A stretch of DNA of 64,000 bases from DATBLE01 sp963734065 (GTDB taxonomy: Bacteria; Actinomycetota; Thermoleophilia; Gaiellales; Gaiellaceae): NCBI GenBank assembly GCA_963734065.1, contig CAVTFN010000005.1:558001-622000 (forward strand). Direction: 5' to 3'. The first letter of the stretch is position 1. The number at the start of each line of letters is the position of its first letter. The notes beneath the pieces are model-generated. The model did no database searches and was not told the DNA's origin. It saw only the letters and a list, made by a program, of their open reading frames with translations. This document shows positions 44,091-52,996 of the stretch, in pieces. The position numbers and the translations under genes were made by a program.

Positions 44091-44236
44091 GAACACACCT
44101 CCCTTCACTGCTCACGAATGCGTAGGGAAGGCATGGAGCGCATCCGATACTCGTTCTCTGTGTCCGACTGGAAGTCGATCGTACCTCGCTGCCGGCGGGG
44201 ACAAGATGACTCACTTCTTTTCTTGCCGATCCGTTT

Positions 44237-44575
44237 CTAGGCGATCTTCTCGGCGCGGCGCGAGCGAGTTTGCGTCTGCGGCTCCCGAGAATCACCCACG
44301 TAGGGCAGAAGCGCCATCTCACGCGCGCGTTTGATCGAGACCGCGACCTGCTTCTGGTGGTTCCGGCAGGTACCCGTGTTGCCGCGGCCCTTGATCTTGC
44401 CCCGCTCGGAAATGAAGCGGCGAAGCTGCGCGATGTTCTTGTAATCAACAGCCGCGACCTTTTCCTTGCAGAAGAAGCACGACCTCCGGCGACGATCCGC
44501 GCCCTTGCGGTCCTTCCGCGGCCCGGCCGACGATGGCGCATCCCGGGTCGTGCCTCGCTTCGCTCGCGCAGCCAC
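44237..44575 (-). CDS. rpsR: 30S ribosomal protein bS18 paralog
   Basis: A 112-residue bS18. The conserved core is CFFCKEKVAAVDYKNIAQLR, FISERGKIKGRGNTGTC and VAVSIKRAREMALLPYV. Cysteines in S-CFFC and GTC could bind zinc. It is not in the usual rpsF-ssb-rplI cluster, and N- and C-terminal extensions are long, so it is probably a second S18 copy. GTG start behind GGAGGAGG. Confidence 0.88.
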   Translation of the reverse strand: MAARAKRGTTRDAPSSAGPRKDRKGADRRRRSCFFCKEKVAAVDYKNIAQLRRFISERGKIKGRGNTGTCRNHQKQVAVSIKRAREMALLPYVGDSREPQTQTRSRRAEKIA

Positions 44576-44918
44576 CGGCTACCTCCTCCAGGCGGGATCT
44601 CTCAGGCCTCAGGCCGCCCCTGTCGTCGAGCCCGGGAGGTCTATCGTGCCAGTCTACGTTCCGCGAGAAGCCCCAGCCCAAGCTGTGCTCGGGTTGCCTT
44701 TGCTCAAAGGAGACGTGCGACTTCGTCACGCTCGGGCCAGGGGATCGCATCGCCATCGGTGTCGATGACTTCTGCCCTCCACCTCAGTGGTGCCGATGAC
44801 GGCTATCCGATGCCCTTGCTCCGCGAAAGCCGGAAGCGCGGTCGCGGCCGTCTCCGCCGCCTCGCCATCCAGCACGATGGCCTTTGGCCTGATCATCCGC
44901 CCGCTCGTCGCAGCCTGG
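44576..44918. other. No clear gene; one short minus frame
   Basis: A 56-codon minus frame (44896-44726, RPKAIVLDGEAAETAATALP) starts 22 bases after the next gene's stop and might be a small protein. No family is recognised. Confidence 0.3.
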
Positions 44919-45122
44919 CTAGGTCAGGATCCGCTCGAGCAGCTCCTCGGAGCAGCCCGCCTCGATCATCTCCTGCACTTGGTGGTAGTCGATCTCGGCG
45001 AGCGCGAGTCGCTCGGCAAGGCCGACCGAGTGCAGGAACGTGGTGAACTGATCGAAGCGCCACTCGACGATCTGACGCTTGTCGGGTGCGAGGTCTTCCC
45101 ACGGCCGGCGCGGGATCACCAT
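44919..45122 (-). CDS. Small conserved hypothetical protein
   Basis: A 67-residue acidic helical protein: RRPWEDLAPDKRQIVEWRFD, then LALAEIDYHQVQEMIEAGCS and ELLERILT. The ending with a helix and G-C-x-x-E/D-L-L/A resembles a small actinobacterial family of unknown role. ATG 45122 is preferred to an upstream start. Confidence 0.5.
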   Translation of the reverse strand: MVIPRRPWEDLAPDKRQIVEWRFDQFTTFLHSVGLAERLALAEIDYHQVQEMIEAGCSEELLERILT

Positions 45123-45420
45123 GCGTGCAGCGTACGGGGCCGCCACCGCGAATGCCGCGACCTACTTGCAAACGAGCGTGCGCGAGTCGACCTGCTCCGT
45201 CTCGATGGTCCCGGCTGCGAATGGGCGAGAAGGGGCAAGGTCACCTCGGCTGGCTCTGTCGCCTTTCCGACAAGCCGCGCCCGTTCCGGCGTGGACCAGG
45301 TGAAAGTCGCCCATATCGCGTCCGTTCGCCCTCGTCGAGGTCGAGTCGTGGCCGCGAGGCGCCTCCTACCGTCAGTTCGGCGCCCTCGGTTGCAGACCTC
45401 AGGCATCTACGCTGTGAGGC

Positions 45421-45813
45421 ATGCTCGAACGCCGGGAGGTTGCCTCCGCCCGTAAACACGTAGAGCGTCATGCCCATTGCCCGCTCTGCGGCGAGGAACG
45501 AGCCGACCAGCTCCTGCGTGAGGTCACCAGCGCAGAGGATGCGCTCTGTCCGGATCCCTGCGCTGCCGCGTGGCGCACGCTGGCCGCGCTCCGCCGCCGC
45601 GAGTCGGTGAACGAGGTGCTCGCATCGCGCAGGCGCCTCGAGTATGAGGCTGGTCAGCCGTTTGCCCCTCTGTTCTCCGAACTTCTGCTCGACCGCTGGC
45701 GGGCGGGGGACTGGACGGTGATGCCCCAGGATCTACTTGCACGGCTCGAGGCTGGGGGCGACGGCGAGGGTTTCAAGACTGGCGGAGAGAGCCAGGCGCG
45801 AGTACGCGCCTGA
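45421..45813 (+). CDS. Hypothetical protein with a possible zinc site
   Basis: A 130-residue frame with HAHCPLCGEERADQLL and ALCPDPCAAAWRTL, which could form a C-x2-C ... C-x3-C zinc site, followed by a helical region (NEVLASRRRLEYEAGQPF). GTGAGG lies just before the ATG. No known family is recognised. Confidence 0.45.
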   Translation: MLERREVASARKHVERHAHCPLCGEERADQLLREVTSAEDALCPDPCAAAWRTLAALRRRESVNEVLASRRRLEYEAGQPFAPLFSELLLDRWRAGDWTVMPQDLLARLEAGGDGEGFKTGGESQARVRA

Positions 45814-46173
45814 GCAGGAGCCGAAGGACGCGCAGGCGTCGAAGGTCACCCTTTCTCAGTCCTCGCGGCGATCGCTGGCAAGGAAGAGAAGCTCGAGCGA
45901 GGGCGAGGTAATGGAGTCGCTGCGAGGCGGAATTCGAGCGGTCCCGGACCGGGGCTCTGCAGTTCGGCGATCGGTTGATGCGTTCTCGGGGCGGGTCTGA
46001 GCCGAGCGTGACCCCGAGGCCGATCACGACGAGCGGAGCGCCCGACATGCAAGGGTCAGGCGGCGTCTCGATCTCGCTCGGCCAGCTTCTCCCGCGGAGC
46101 CGACGTCGTTGTCGGTCACGACGGCCGCAGCCGCTCGCGCAGGAGGTGGCAGTGCGAGCTGATGTTCGCCGGG
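45814..46173. other. No gene seen
   Basis: About 360 bases without a supported coding region, repeat or hairpin. Confidence 0.4.
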
Positions 46174-46893
46174 CTAACTCAATGAAGACAATTCTGCTGA
46201 GGGCTCTTCGGCTCCGCCCCGATCGTCCGGACGGGTTGGGACCAGTAGGGCGGGTACTTGGGCGCCATCTGCCGCCGGGCCGTTATGGGTTGGGGCTGCC
46301 AGGGGCGGCGGTAGCAGCAGGAGGTGGCTCTCGACAATTGCCCCGGCAACGTCGGTCAGTTTGCGGCCGTTGTGTTGGGAGTGGTCTCGGAGCATCTCGA
46401 ATGCTTTGTCCGCGTTGATGGCGTGGCGGGCCATCAGGATGCCCTTGGCTTGCTCGATCGTTGCGCGCCGTCCGAAGGCGCCTTGGAGGTTGTGGTACTC
46501 GGTGAAGCGCTGCAGCGTGATGTCGATCGCGCTCTGCAGTTCTTCGGGGGTGCCGTCGATGATGTAGGCGAAGACGCCGCGCTTGGCCGCCTCGTGGATG
46601 TACGCCGGGTCGTTGGCGTGGAGGAGCGCGATCACAGGGCAGGATGCTTCGCGGACGATCTCGCCGATCAGATCGAGCGCGTGCTCGGAGGAAAGGCCGA
46701 GCCCGACGATTGCCACGTCCGGCTGTTCCCTCGCCGTCTGCGCGCCGACTTCCTTCACGTAGATCTCACGGGCGATCACGTCGTGGCCGAGGCCGATCAC
46801 GACCTGGGCGAGCAGCTCGAGCCGGTCGCGCCTCTCGTTGGCGATCAGGATTCGCAGATGCTGGGAATCAGTGGTCGGCACGGGCGCGCTCAT
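46174..46893 (-). CDS. ANTAR-domain response regulator
   Basis: A 239-residue protein: a receiver-like domain (LRILIANERRDRLELLAQVV, VAIVGLGLSSEHALDLI, PVIALLHANDP) followed by a helical ANTAR domain (RATIEQAKGILMARHAINAD, AFEMLRDHSQHNGRKL). The receiver lacks the usual phospho-acceptor Asp (IVGLGL instead of L-x-D). ANTAR domains bind dual hexaloop RNA to prevent termination. Coupled to the upstream gene by ATGA. Confidence 0.88.
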   Translation of the reverse strand: MSAPVPTTDSQHLRILIANERRDRLELLAQVVIGLGHDVIAREIYVKEVGAQTAREQPDVAIVGLGLSSEHALDLIGEIVREASCPVIALLHANDPAYIHEAAKRGVFAYIIDGTPEELQSAIDITLQRFTEYHNLQGAFGRRATIEQAKGILMARHAINADKAFEMLRDHSQHNGRKLTDVAGAIVESHLLLLPPPLAAPTHNGPAADGAQVPALLVPTRPDDRGGAEEPSAELSSLS

Positions 46894-47192
46894 GCGGCGG
46901 ATGCCGAGCCGGGACCGCCGCTCTGTTGGCGCTCGGGGCCAGGAGCCGTGATCACGTAGCTGCGGTGTCCATGGTGCACGTTCGCGACCTGGAGGTTGTG
47001 CGCCTCGAGCCAGCGCTCGACCAGAGCCAGCAGCTCGAAGACCCAGCCCGTCGGCGCGGCCCTTTCGGGCCGAAGCCTGACGAGCGTCGCCGGGCCGGTG
47101 GTCTCGACAAGTTCGGCGCGAAAGTGCGATACCGCCTCGCCGAGCAGCGCGTCGGCGCTCGCGCGATCCGGCGCCGTTATCTCCACCGGCAT
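46890..47192 (-). CDS. Small hypothetical protein coupled to the ANTAR regulator
   Basis: A 100-residue protein: PVEITAPDRASADALLGEAV, LVETTGPATLVRLRPER, WVFELLALVERWLEAHNLQV. ATG 47192 begins right at the conserved-looking strand; the frame stays open to 47375 with less natural residues. It may modulate the ANTAR partner (inference from coupling). Confidence 0.6.
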   Translation of the reverse strand: MPVEITAPDRASADALLGEAVSHFRAELVETTGPATLVRLRPERAAPTGWVFELLALVERWLEAHNLQVANVHHGHRSYVITAPGPERQQSGGPGSASAA

Positions 47193-47597
47193 CGCCAGTA
47201 CCTCGTCCCAGCAGGTCGCTGGGACGGGCCCTGATCGGCCTCGCCTTCGCGCCATGCCACCCGCGTCGCCGTGCGACGCCTCCACCAACACGAGCCTGGT
47301 TCGCCATTCGTCCTCCCGACCTGATCGAAACGGATCGCCGACCAGACGGTTGCGGTCAGCCAGCCACTGCTCCAACCCTGTTCGCTGAGGGATTGACGTC
47401 TAGCAGAGCCAGTTCTTATGGCTCTGCAGCGCATGCGCCCGCTTTGGCGGCGCAACCGCGGCAATCCTATCAAGCTACGGCGTGCAGAAAATTCCGCCGA
47501 CACAAGCAGGCCGGCACGCAAGTCATACCTTTCGATATTCGAGATCATCCTTCGAGCAGGGGTTTTGAGCCTGAGTAGGCCACGCGGACGGCTGGGC
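47193..47597. other. Divergent intergenic region
   Basis: Lies between the minus ANTAR unit and the plus glycosyltransferase. The open frames on both strands lack family signals. GC falls around 47440-47560, where promoters may sit. Confidence 0.35.
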
Positions 47598-49109
47598 ATG
47601 GGCCTGATGTTCTATCCGCGCGGCGGTTCGGCGCAGGTTGCTCGGTATCTGTGTCGTGCGCTCGTGGAGGCTGGCTGGGAGGTAGTGCTCGCCTCGGGAT
47701 CGCTCGGCTCGCCCGGGGACGAGACCCATGCCGCCACCTTCTTCGAGGGTCTGCATGTCGAGGTTGCCGACTACACCCCTGCTTTTGAGCGGTTCCGACG
47801 TGGTGAGGATCAGCTGGCCGGGCCGGTTCCGTTCCACGGTTCCTTCGAGGATCGGGATGGGGCTCCGGACCGTGTGTTTGCCTCCCTTGGCCCGGAGCAG
47901 GCGGAGGCTCAGGTGTCGGCGTGGGAGGGGGTGTTCGAGCGTGCGGGCTTCGGCCGCGTTGACGTGCTTCACCTCCATCATCTGACGCCGATGCACGATG
48001 CTGCCTCCCGGTGTTGTCCTGAGCGTCCCCTGGTCACCCACCTGCATGGCACCGAGCTGAAGATGCTCGACCGCGTCGACCGCCTCAACGCCGTGGCCCT
48101 CGCGCTGGACACAAGCCTCGACCAGCTTGCGGTCGCCGCCGACGCAGGCGATCTACCGTCGGATTGCCGACTGGCTGGAACAGACCGCGAGCTGCTGCGA
48201 CAGACGAATCTGAGTCAATACCGCTACGGAAAGGATTGGGCCACGCGCCTCGAGCGGTCTGCCCGAAAGAGTTCCCGCATCGCCTGTCTCTCGCCCCACG
48301 AAGCGTCCGAGGCCGTTCGTCTCTTGGGCGTCCCGGGCGACCTGATCGAGGTGATTCCAAATGGCGTCGATACGGATGTCTTCCACCGCTCCGCGCTCAG
48401 CCGTGACAAGCGTCTGCAACTCCTGCGCCACTGGCTCGTCGACGATCCCCAGGGCTGGGACGAGTCGGGGCTCCCGGGGAGCATCCGCTACCCAGCTGAG
48501 GCGCTAGAGGCATTCACCGGCCACGTGGGCGAGCCGCTGCCGATGCTCCTGTACGTCGGTCGTTTCCTGGACTTCAAGCGCGTCCCGCTTCTCGTGCGAG
48601 CCTACGATCGGGCGCGACCGCGGTTCAAAGTTCCAGCGCCTCTGTTGATCTGGGGCGGCTCGCCAGGGGAATGGGAGGGCGAACACCCGTACACGGTCGC
48701 AAGAGAACTTGCCGTCGAGGGTGTCTTCTTCAGCGGTTGGCGTGGACATCACGAACTCCCGCTGGGACTGTCCTGTGCCGACCTGTTCGCCGCTCCTTCG
48801 GTCGGTGAGCCCTTCGGGTTGGTGTTCCTTGAAGCGATGTCATGCGGCCTCCCGGTGATCACGACCACCAGCGGCGGCCCTCTCTCCTTCGTTAACACCG
48901 TCGCCGGGAAGCCGAACGGCTGGCTCGTCCCCCCGGACGACATAGATGCCCTCGCCGACGCGCTCGTCGCAGCCGTCAACGATGACGCGGCCAGAACCGA
49001 CCGAGCCAACAACGCCAGTCGGCAGATCCGTGGCAGCTACTCCTGGCGGGCGCTCGCAGAGCGCCTAGACGCCCTCAACACAAACCTGCTCGACCAGGCG
49101 TCCGCTTGA
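47598..49109 (+). CDS. Glycosyltransferase family 4
   Basis: A 503-residue GT-B enzyme. The N-terminal domain begins GLMFYPRGGSAQVARYLCRA; the donor-binding half has IEVIPNGVDTDVF, LLYVGRFLDFKRVPLLV and the E-x7-E element PSVGEPFGLVFLEAMSCGLP. Retaining transfer of a nucleotide sugar is expected; the acceptor is unknown. ATG 47598 is used; the frame is open upstream but without a better start. Confidence 0.85.
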   Translation: MGLMFYPRGGSAQVARYLCRALVEAGWEVVLASGSLGSPGDETHAATFFEGLHVEVADYTPAFERFRRGEDQLAGPVPFHGSFEDRDGAPDRVFASLGPEQAEAQVSAWEGVFERAGFGRVDVLHLHHLTPMHDAASRCCPERPLVTHLHGTELKMLDRVDRLNAVALALDTSLDQLAVAADAGDLPSDCRLAGTDRELLRQTNLSQYRYGKDWATRLERSARKSSRIACLSPHEASEAVRLLGVPGDLIEVIPNGVDTDVFHRSALSRDKRLQLLRHWLVDDPQGWDESGLPGSIRYPAEALEAFTGHVGEPLPMLLYVGRFLDFKRVPLLVRAYDRARPRFKVPAPLLIWGGSPGEWEGEHPYTVARELAVEGVFFSGWRGHHELPLGLSCADLFAAPSVGEPFGLVFLEAMSCGLPVITTTSGGPLSFVNTVAGKPNGWLVPPDDIDALADALVAAVNDDAARTDRANNASRQIRGSYSWRALAERLDALNTNLLDQASA

Positions 49110-49626
49110 ACCGACTCGACCCTGTCGGCCAGACGGTCGTGCACGCCCGACGACAGTGCCTGGATCGAACAAAGAACAAGGCGTACTGGCGCTACGGCGA
49201 GGAGTTGGAGTCGCTACGGCGGTCGCTAGATGCGGGAGGCGCAAGAGAGGGCCTGGCGCAAACTAGGCCTTCTCTGCTGGTGCTGAGTACCACGGTCGAG
49301 CTGAACCGGAGTGCAGGCCGGTTCCTGGCGGCTAAGCCGAGCGACAACTTCCGTGAGTCCCTACACCGAGGCAGGGATTGAATCAACGACTTCCGCGTGT
49401 GACTAATCACGCCGCAGCGCTGGTATCGCCTCTCGGTTTTTTCCTCCGCCAGGGAGGTGCTAGATCAGCAAGGGGGAGGGGGTTGCCCGAGCAGCAGAGG
49501 GGAGGGGGGTGCTCTCCGGGATCAGTCTCCGTCCAGGATCGGCCCAGCAGTCGCTGAGACGATCCGTTGGTTTCAGTCAGACGACCCGCTCGCATGGGCC
49601 AGTGTTCACGAATGACCCCTGAGCAG
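49110..49626. other. Repeat-bearing intergenic region
   Basis: No gene is supported (a TTG-led frame to 49381 lacks signals). It carries a copy of the G-rich repeat (TTTTCCTCCGCCAGGGAGG at 49438, continuing AGATCAGC-AGGGGGAGGGGG) and a partial copy of the GAGCGTACTGTCGCTC-family repeat tail (49541-49622). Confidence 0.5.
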
Positions 49627-50163
49627 CTATGACCGGTGCTGCACACGAGACTGGTCGATTCGGCGCATCAGGCGCACCGAAGAGCGCCCTTCCTCGGGTG
49701 CCGATCCCCAGGTTGGCCGCGTCCCTCGAACCTGGAAGCCGCGGGCTTTGTAGAACGGCAAGCCCTTCACGTTCTCTGGCTCGACGCTGACCCATTGCTC
49801 GTGAGCACCATGTGCGAGCTGCTGACGGGTGATCGCGTCAAGCAGGAGCGTGCCGATTCCCTCACCGCGTCTCTCCGGATCGAGGTAGAGGACGAAGACT
49901 TCACCCACACGAGGCTCGATCATCCCGCCCCCTCCGGCACCAACCACCGAACCGTCCTCTCTCGCGACGATCCAGCCGTCCCAGTCTTCTGGCGCAGCGA
50001 TCTCCCGCGCGATCCGTTCGACCGTGTAGTACTCGGCGATCACCGATTCAACGTGCTCGGGCGTATACATGCCTGCGTAGGTGTCGCGCCACCCCTCTGC
50101 GCAGACACGAGCGATCCCCGCGGCGTCACCAGACTCGGCCGGACGAACGGTGATCCGTCTCAC
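49627..50163 (-). CDS. GNAT-family N-acetyltransferase
   Basis: A 178-residue acetyl-CoA-dependent transferase. It shows RPAESGDAAGIARVCAEGWR and the acetyl-CoA-binding motif A (EVFVLYLDPERRGEGIGTLL, R-x2-G-x-G/A) followed by YKARGF near the C-terminus. Substrate unknown. GTG start. It lies among the dispersed repeats. Confidence 0.85.
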   Translation of the reverse strand: MRRITVRPAESGDAAGIARVCAEGWRDTYAGMYTPEHVESVIAEYYTVERIAREIAAPEDWDGWIVAREDGSVVGAGGGGMIEPRVGEVFVLYLDPERRGEGIGTLLLDAITRQQLAHGAHEQWVSVEPENVKGLPFYKARGFQVRGTRPTWGSAPEEGRSSVRLMRRIDQSRVQHRS

Positions 50164-50270
50164 GCCCAGATTCTCACTGAACGCTCGTCAGGAGCGTGGC
50201 CCCTCGCGTGCGCCAGTGTTGCGGAATGACGCCAGAGCGGCGAGGCGGGTGACCTCGGCGCGTGGCGGCT

Positions 50271-50702
50271 CTATTCGGGGCCCGCGTGTTCGAGCGCGTC
50301 GGCGGTACGGAAGAATCGTCCGTTTTCACCGATCCAGATACCGACCTTGCCGCTATCGGGATACTCGGCGACCTCTGGGTCGATGTTCGTCGAGATCATC
50401 AGGACACGCACAACATCCGACGTCTCATTCGTGATCGTCCGGTCACCTTGCGGGCCGTGCGGCAGCGATAGCACGTCACCCTCGTTCAGCTGGCGCGACC
50501 CATCTGGCGTCCCGACGGTGGGTCGTCCCCGCAGCACGATCAGAAGTTCGTCGCTTGCGTGATGGAAGTGACGCCAGTAATCGCCTCCAGGGTGGATCTC
50601 CCAAATCGATGCGCCAAGCCCTTCGCCTGCCCGTACGAGTCGCCGCGCGCCGATTCCGCCCCAGTCCGGGACGTCGTCCCACACGTTGATGGCGTCGGTC
50701 AT
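50271..50702 (-). CDS. Cupin-domain protein
   Basis: A 143-residue single cupin. Motif 1 is in YWRHFHHASDELLIVLRG (three His and a Glu as metal ligands) and motif 2 in LNEGDVLSLPHGPQGDRTI. Probably a metal-dependent small-molecule enzyme or binding protein; substrate unknown. ATG 50702. Confidence 0.85.
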   Translation of the reverse strand: MTDAINVWDDVPDWGGIGARRLVRAGEGLGASIWEIHPGGDYWRHFHHASDELLIVLRGRPTVGTPDGSRQLNEGDVLSLPHGPQGDRTITNETSDVVRVLMISTNIDPEVAEYPDSGKVGIWIGENGRFFRTADALEHAGPE

Positions 50703-50754
50703 CGTGCGTTCATTCTCTCAAGCACTAGCCAGGGTGGCGTAACAACATCGATTT

Positions 50755-50880
50755 GGGCGAGCGTACTGTCGCTCGAAGACCAGTCCGGGATAAAAACAAC
50801 TCTGTAGTCGCCGAGACGATCCGCTGGTTTCAGTCAGACGACACGCGCGAATGGCCGAGCGTTCCGCAATGACGCCAGAT
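50755..50880. repeat. Dispersed intergenic repeat (R1)
   Basis: Contains GCGAGCGTACTGTCGCTCG (a small hairpin, GAGCG/CGCTC), then CCAGTCCGGGATAAA, ACAACTCTGTAGT and a tail GGAATGAC-like. Related copies are at 52862-52975 and 54080-54176, with tail-only copies near 49541 and 50190. Confidence 0.65.
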
Positions 50881-50954
50881 CGCCCTGCCAGAACCCTCGT
50901 GCGGTGGTGCTCCCGAAACTGCGGCAGCTTGGACGCGACCATCAGCGGGCCAGG

Positions 50955-51878
50955 CTAGGTTCGGAGTGAAAGGACGATCGCGCCGTCCGCTCCCGCGACT
51001 ACCTCGCGCAGCGCTTGTGCCGCCTGATCGAGCGGACGGACAGACGCGATCGGCACGCTAAGGGTGCCGTGGGCCAGCAGCTCCGCGAGGGCCGAAAGCT
51101 GCCGACCATCGGGCCGGACGTAGACGTCGGCTACGGCGACGCCCCGTTCCTCCCGCGGCGGGTCGCCCGTGATAGTGGCGAGGCGGCCGTCGTCAGCAAC
51201 CGCCTGCAACGTGGTGGCCGCCTGCCCGGGGGCAGCGTTGACGGCCTTGGGCGCGCCGCCGCCGGTGATCTCGCGGACGAGCGCAGGCCAGTCGCCGTGA
51301 TAGTCGAGCACCTCCGACGCGCCGTAGTCGCGGATGCGCTCGGCCTTCTTCGCGCTCGCGGTCGCGATCACGCGGGCGCCCCGAGCCGCAGCGAGCTGAA
51401 CGAGCAGGCCACCGGTGACTCCGCCGGCTCCGTTGACGACGACCCAGCCGCCGCTTTCGATCCCAAGAGCCTCGTCGAGTGCCTGAGCCGCAGTGAGCGC
51501 CGGAATGGGAAAGGCTGCGCCGGCTTCCCATGACGCCTCTGGCGGTCGGGCCGCGACGGTCGCCGCCGGCGCGAGCACCCTCCCCGCCCACGTCCCGTGA
51601 CGCCGGAGCGGCAGCGGATGCGTCATCACCTCATCGCCCTCGCGCAGCTCGGCCACGCCGGAGCCGACCGCTGCGACCGTCCCGGCCGCCTCCGTCCCGA
51701 GCGCCATCGGAGCCGGGCCGCCGATCTGCCAGCTGCCGATCCTGACAAGCTCGTCCCAGTTGCCGATGCCGGCGGCAACGACGTTGATGAGGACCTCGCC
51801 TGCGGCAGGCTTCGCCAGCTCGTCCACCTCGAAGATCTCGACGGGCTCGCCGAGTGCTGTGATCCCAGCCGCTCGCAT
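50955..51878 (-). CDS. MDR-family NADP-dependent oxidoreductase (quinone reductase-like), first
   Basis: A 307-residue zinc-free medium-chain reductase. N-terminal RAAGITALGEPVEIFEVDEL, cofactor motif VVNGAGGVTGGLLVQLAA (AxxGxxG type) and the C-terminal PLDQAAQALREV. It likely reduces quinones or enones with NADPH. Followed in tandem by two further MDR genes. Confidence 0.87.
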   Translation of the reverse strand: MRAAGITALGEPVEIFEVDELAKPAAGEVLINVVAAGIGNWDELVRIGSWQIGGPAPMALGTEAAGTVAAVGSGVAELREGDEVMTHPLPLRRHGTWAGRVLAPAATVAARPPEASWEAGAAFPIPALTAAQALDEALGIESGGWVVVNGAGGVTGGLLVQLAAARGARVIATASAKKAERIRDYGASEVLDYHGDWPALVREITGGGAPKAVNAAPGQAATTLQAVADDGRLATITGDPPREERGVAVADVYVRPDGRQLSALAELLAHGTLSVPIASVRPLDQAAQALREVVAGADGAIVLSLRT

Positions 51879-51948
51879 CCTGCTCGGCGCACGTTAGGCG
51901 GAGCAGGTCGGGGCTGCCCGGGAGGGTATGCCACGGTCGAAGCGGCCT

Positions 51949-52683
51949 CTAGCCACTGTCAACCTCGAGCACGACCTTGCCCCGCTTCCCGCGGACCGCG
52001 ACTCGCTCGAACGCCGCCCGGGCCTCCGTGAGCGGAAAGACCGAGTCGACCTCCGGGCGAAGATCGCCTGCGTCCACCAACGCGCCCAACTCCAGCAGCT
52101 GCTCCTGGTCGGGTTCGACAACGAAGTAGGTCGCACCCGGCACCTCCTCCACGATCGAGACCACGCGCTCGCCGGCGGGGACCTCGCCGCCACGAGTGTC
52201 GAAAACCAGATCGACCGGCCCGCTCTCCACGACCGTTGCGCCGGCATGTCGCGCCAGCTGGACGGCGATATGCCCAACCCCGCCCGATGCGCCCGTGACC
52301 AGCACCCGCTCGCCGCGGGCGAGCCGACCGTGCACAAACAACGCTTGCCAGGCGGTCAGCCCGCCCATCGGCAGCGCTGCCGCCTCGACGTGGCTCAGCC
52401 GCAACGGCTTCGGTGCAAGCGCCTCCGCCGGGACGACGGCGTACTCGGCGGCAACGCCGTCGCGATCGAACGGCGTCAGCGCATAAACCTCATCACCACT
52501 GTCGACGAGGACGCCCGAAAGCTCGTGAGACGGAATCGCCGGCAGTCGATCGACCGGCCACTCCAGCTCGCCACGCGTAATCGCCGCCGCATGTACGCGC
52601 ACCAGGACCTCGCCCGGACGAGGCGACGGCGCCTCGATCTCCTCGACGTTCAAGCCGTCTCGGTGCAGGCGTACCGCTAGCAC
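51949..52683 (-). CDS. MDR-family oxidoreductase, second, short
   Basis: A 244-residue member: PSPRPGEVLVRVHAAAITRG, cofactor motif VLVTGASGGVGHIAVQLARH, C-terminal PLTEARAAFERVAVRGKRGK. It is about 60-70 residues shorter than usual, missing part of the region between the catalytic and cofactor domains (ELSGVLVDSGDEVYAL follows early). GTG start at 52683. It may be a compact natural form or a deletion. Confidence 0.8.
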   Translation of the reverse strand: MLAVRLHRDGLNVEEIEAPSPRPGEVLVRVHAAAITRGELEWPVDRLPAIPSHELSGVLVDSGDEVYALTPFDRDGVAAEYAVVPAEALAPKPLRLSHVEAAALPMGGLTAWQALFVHGRLARGERVLVTGASGGVGHIAVQLARHAGATVVESGPVDLVFDTRGGEVPAGERVVSIVEEVPGATYFVVEPDQEQLLELGALVDAGDLRPEVDSVFPLTEARAAFERVAVRGKRGKVVLEVDSG

Positions 52684-52861
52684 TGGCGCTCTGCTTCTAC
52701 AGTCGTTGGACTTCGGTTCTCATGAGACTTCGCGCTGAACGTCCAACGTTATTGCTCCTGACTCAAGCCATAAACCTCTCAATCGAGCTGGCCCGCCACT
52801 TCCGCCGCGCCTTCGGCACCAGCCCAGATATGACCCACGAATTGGCGGGTTGCGACCCCGA

Positions 52862-52975
52862 CCCCTCGAATGAGCGAGCGTACTGTCGCTCGAGAGCCAG
52901 TCGGGGATAAAGACAACTCTGTAGTTGGAGAGAGAATCCTCGCCTGGGCCAGTGTGCGGGAATGTCTCTTGAGCC
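52862..52975. repeat. Dispersed intergenic repeat (R1), second copy
   Basis: GAGCGAGCGTACTGTCGCTC, CCAGTCGGGGATAAAGACAA, CTCTGTAGTTGGAGAGAG and the GGGCCAGTGTGCGGGAATG tail. Lies between two MDR genes. Confidence 0.65.
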
Positions 52976-52996
52976 GTCTGCCTCGCGGCAGACGCC

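Noticed and set aside
49362..49410. tRNA-like GATTCAATCC on the minus strand
   Set aside because: The T-loop consensus and stems do not form; no acceptor end.
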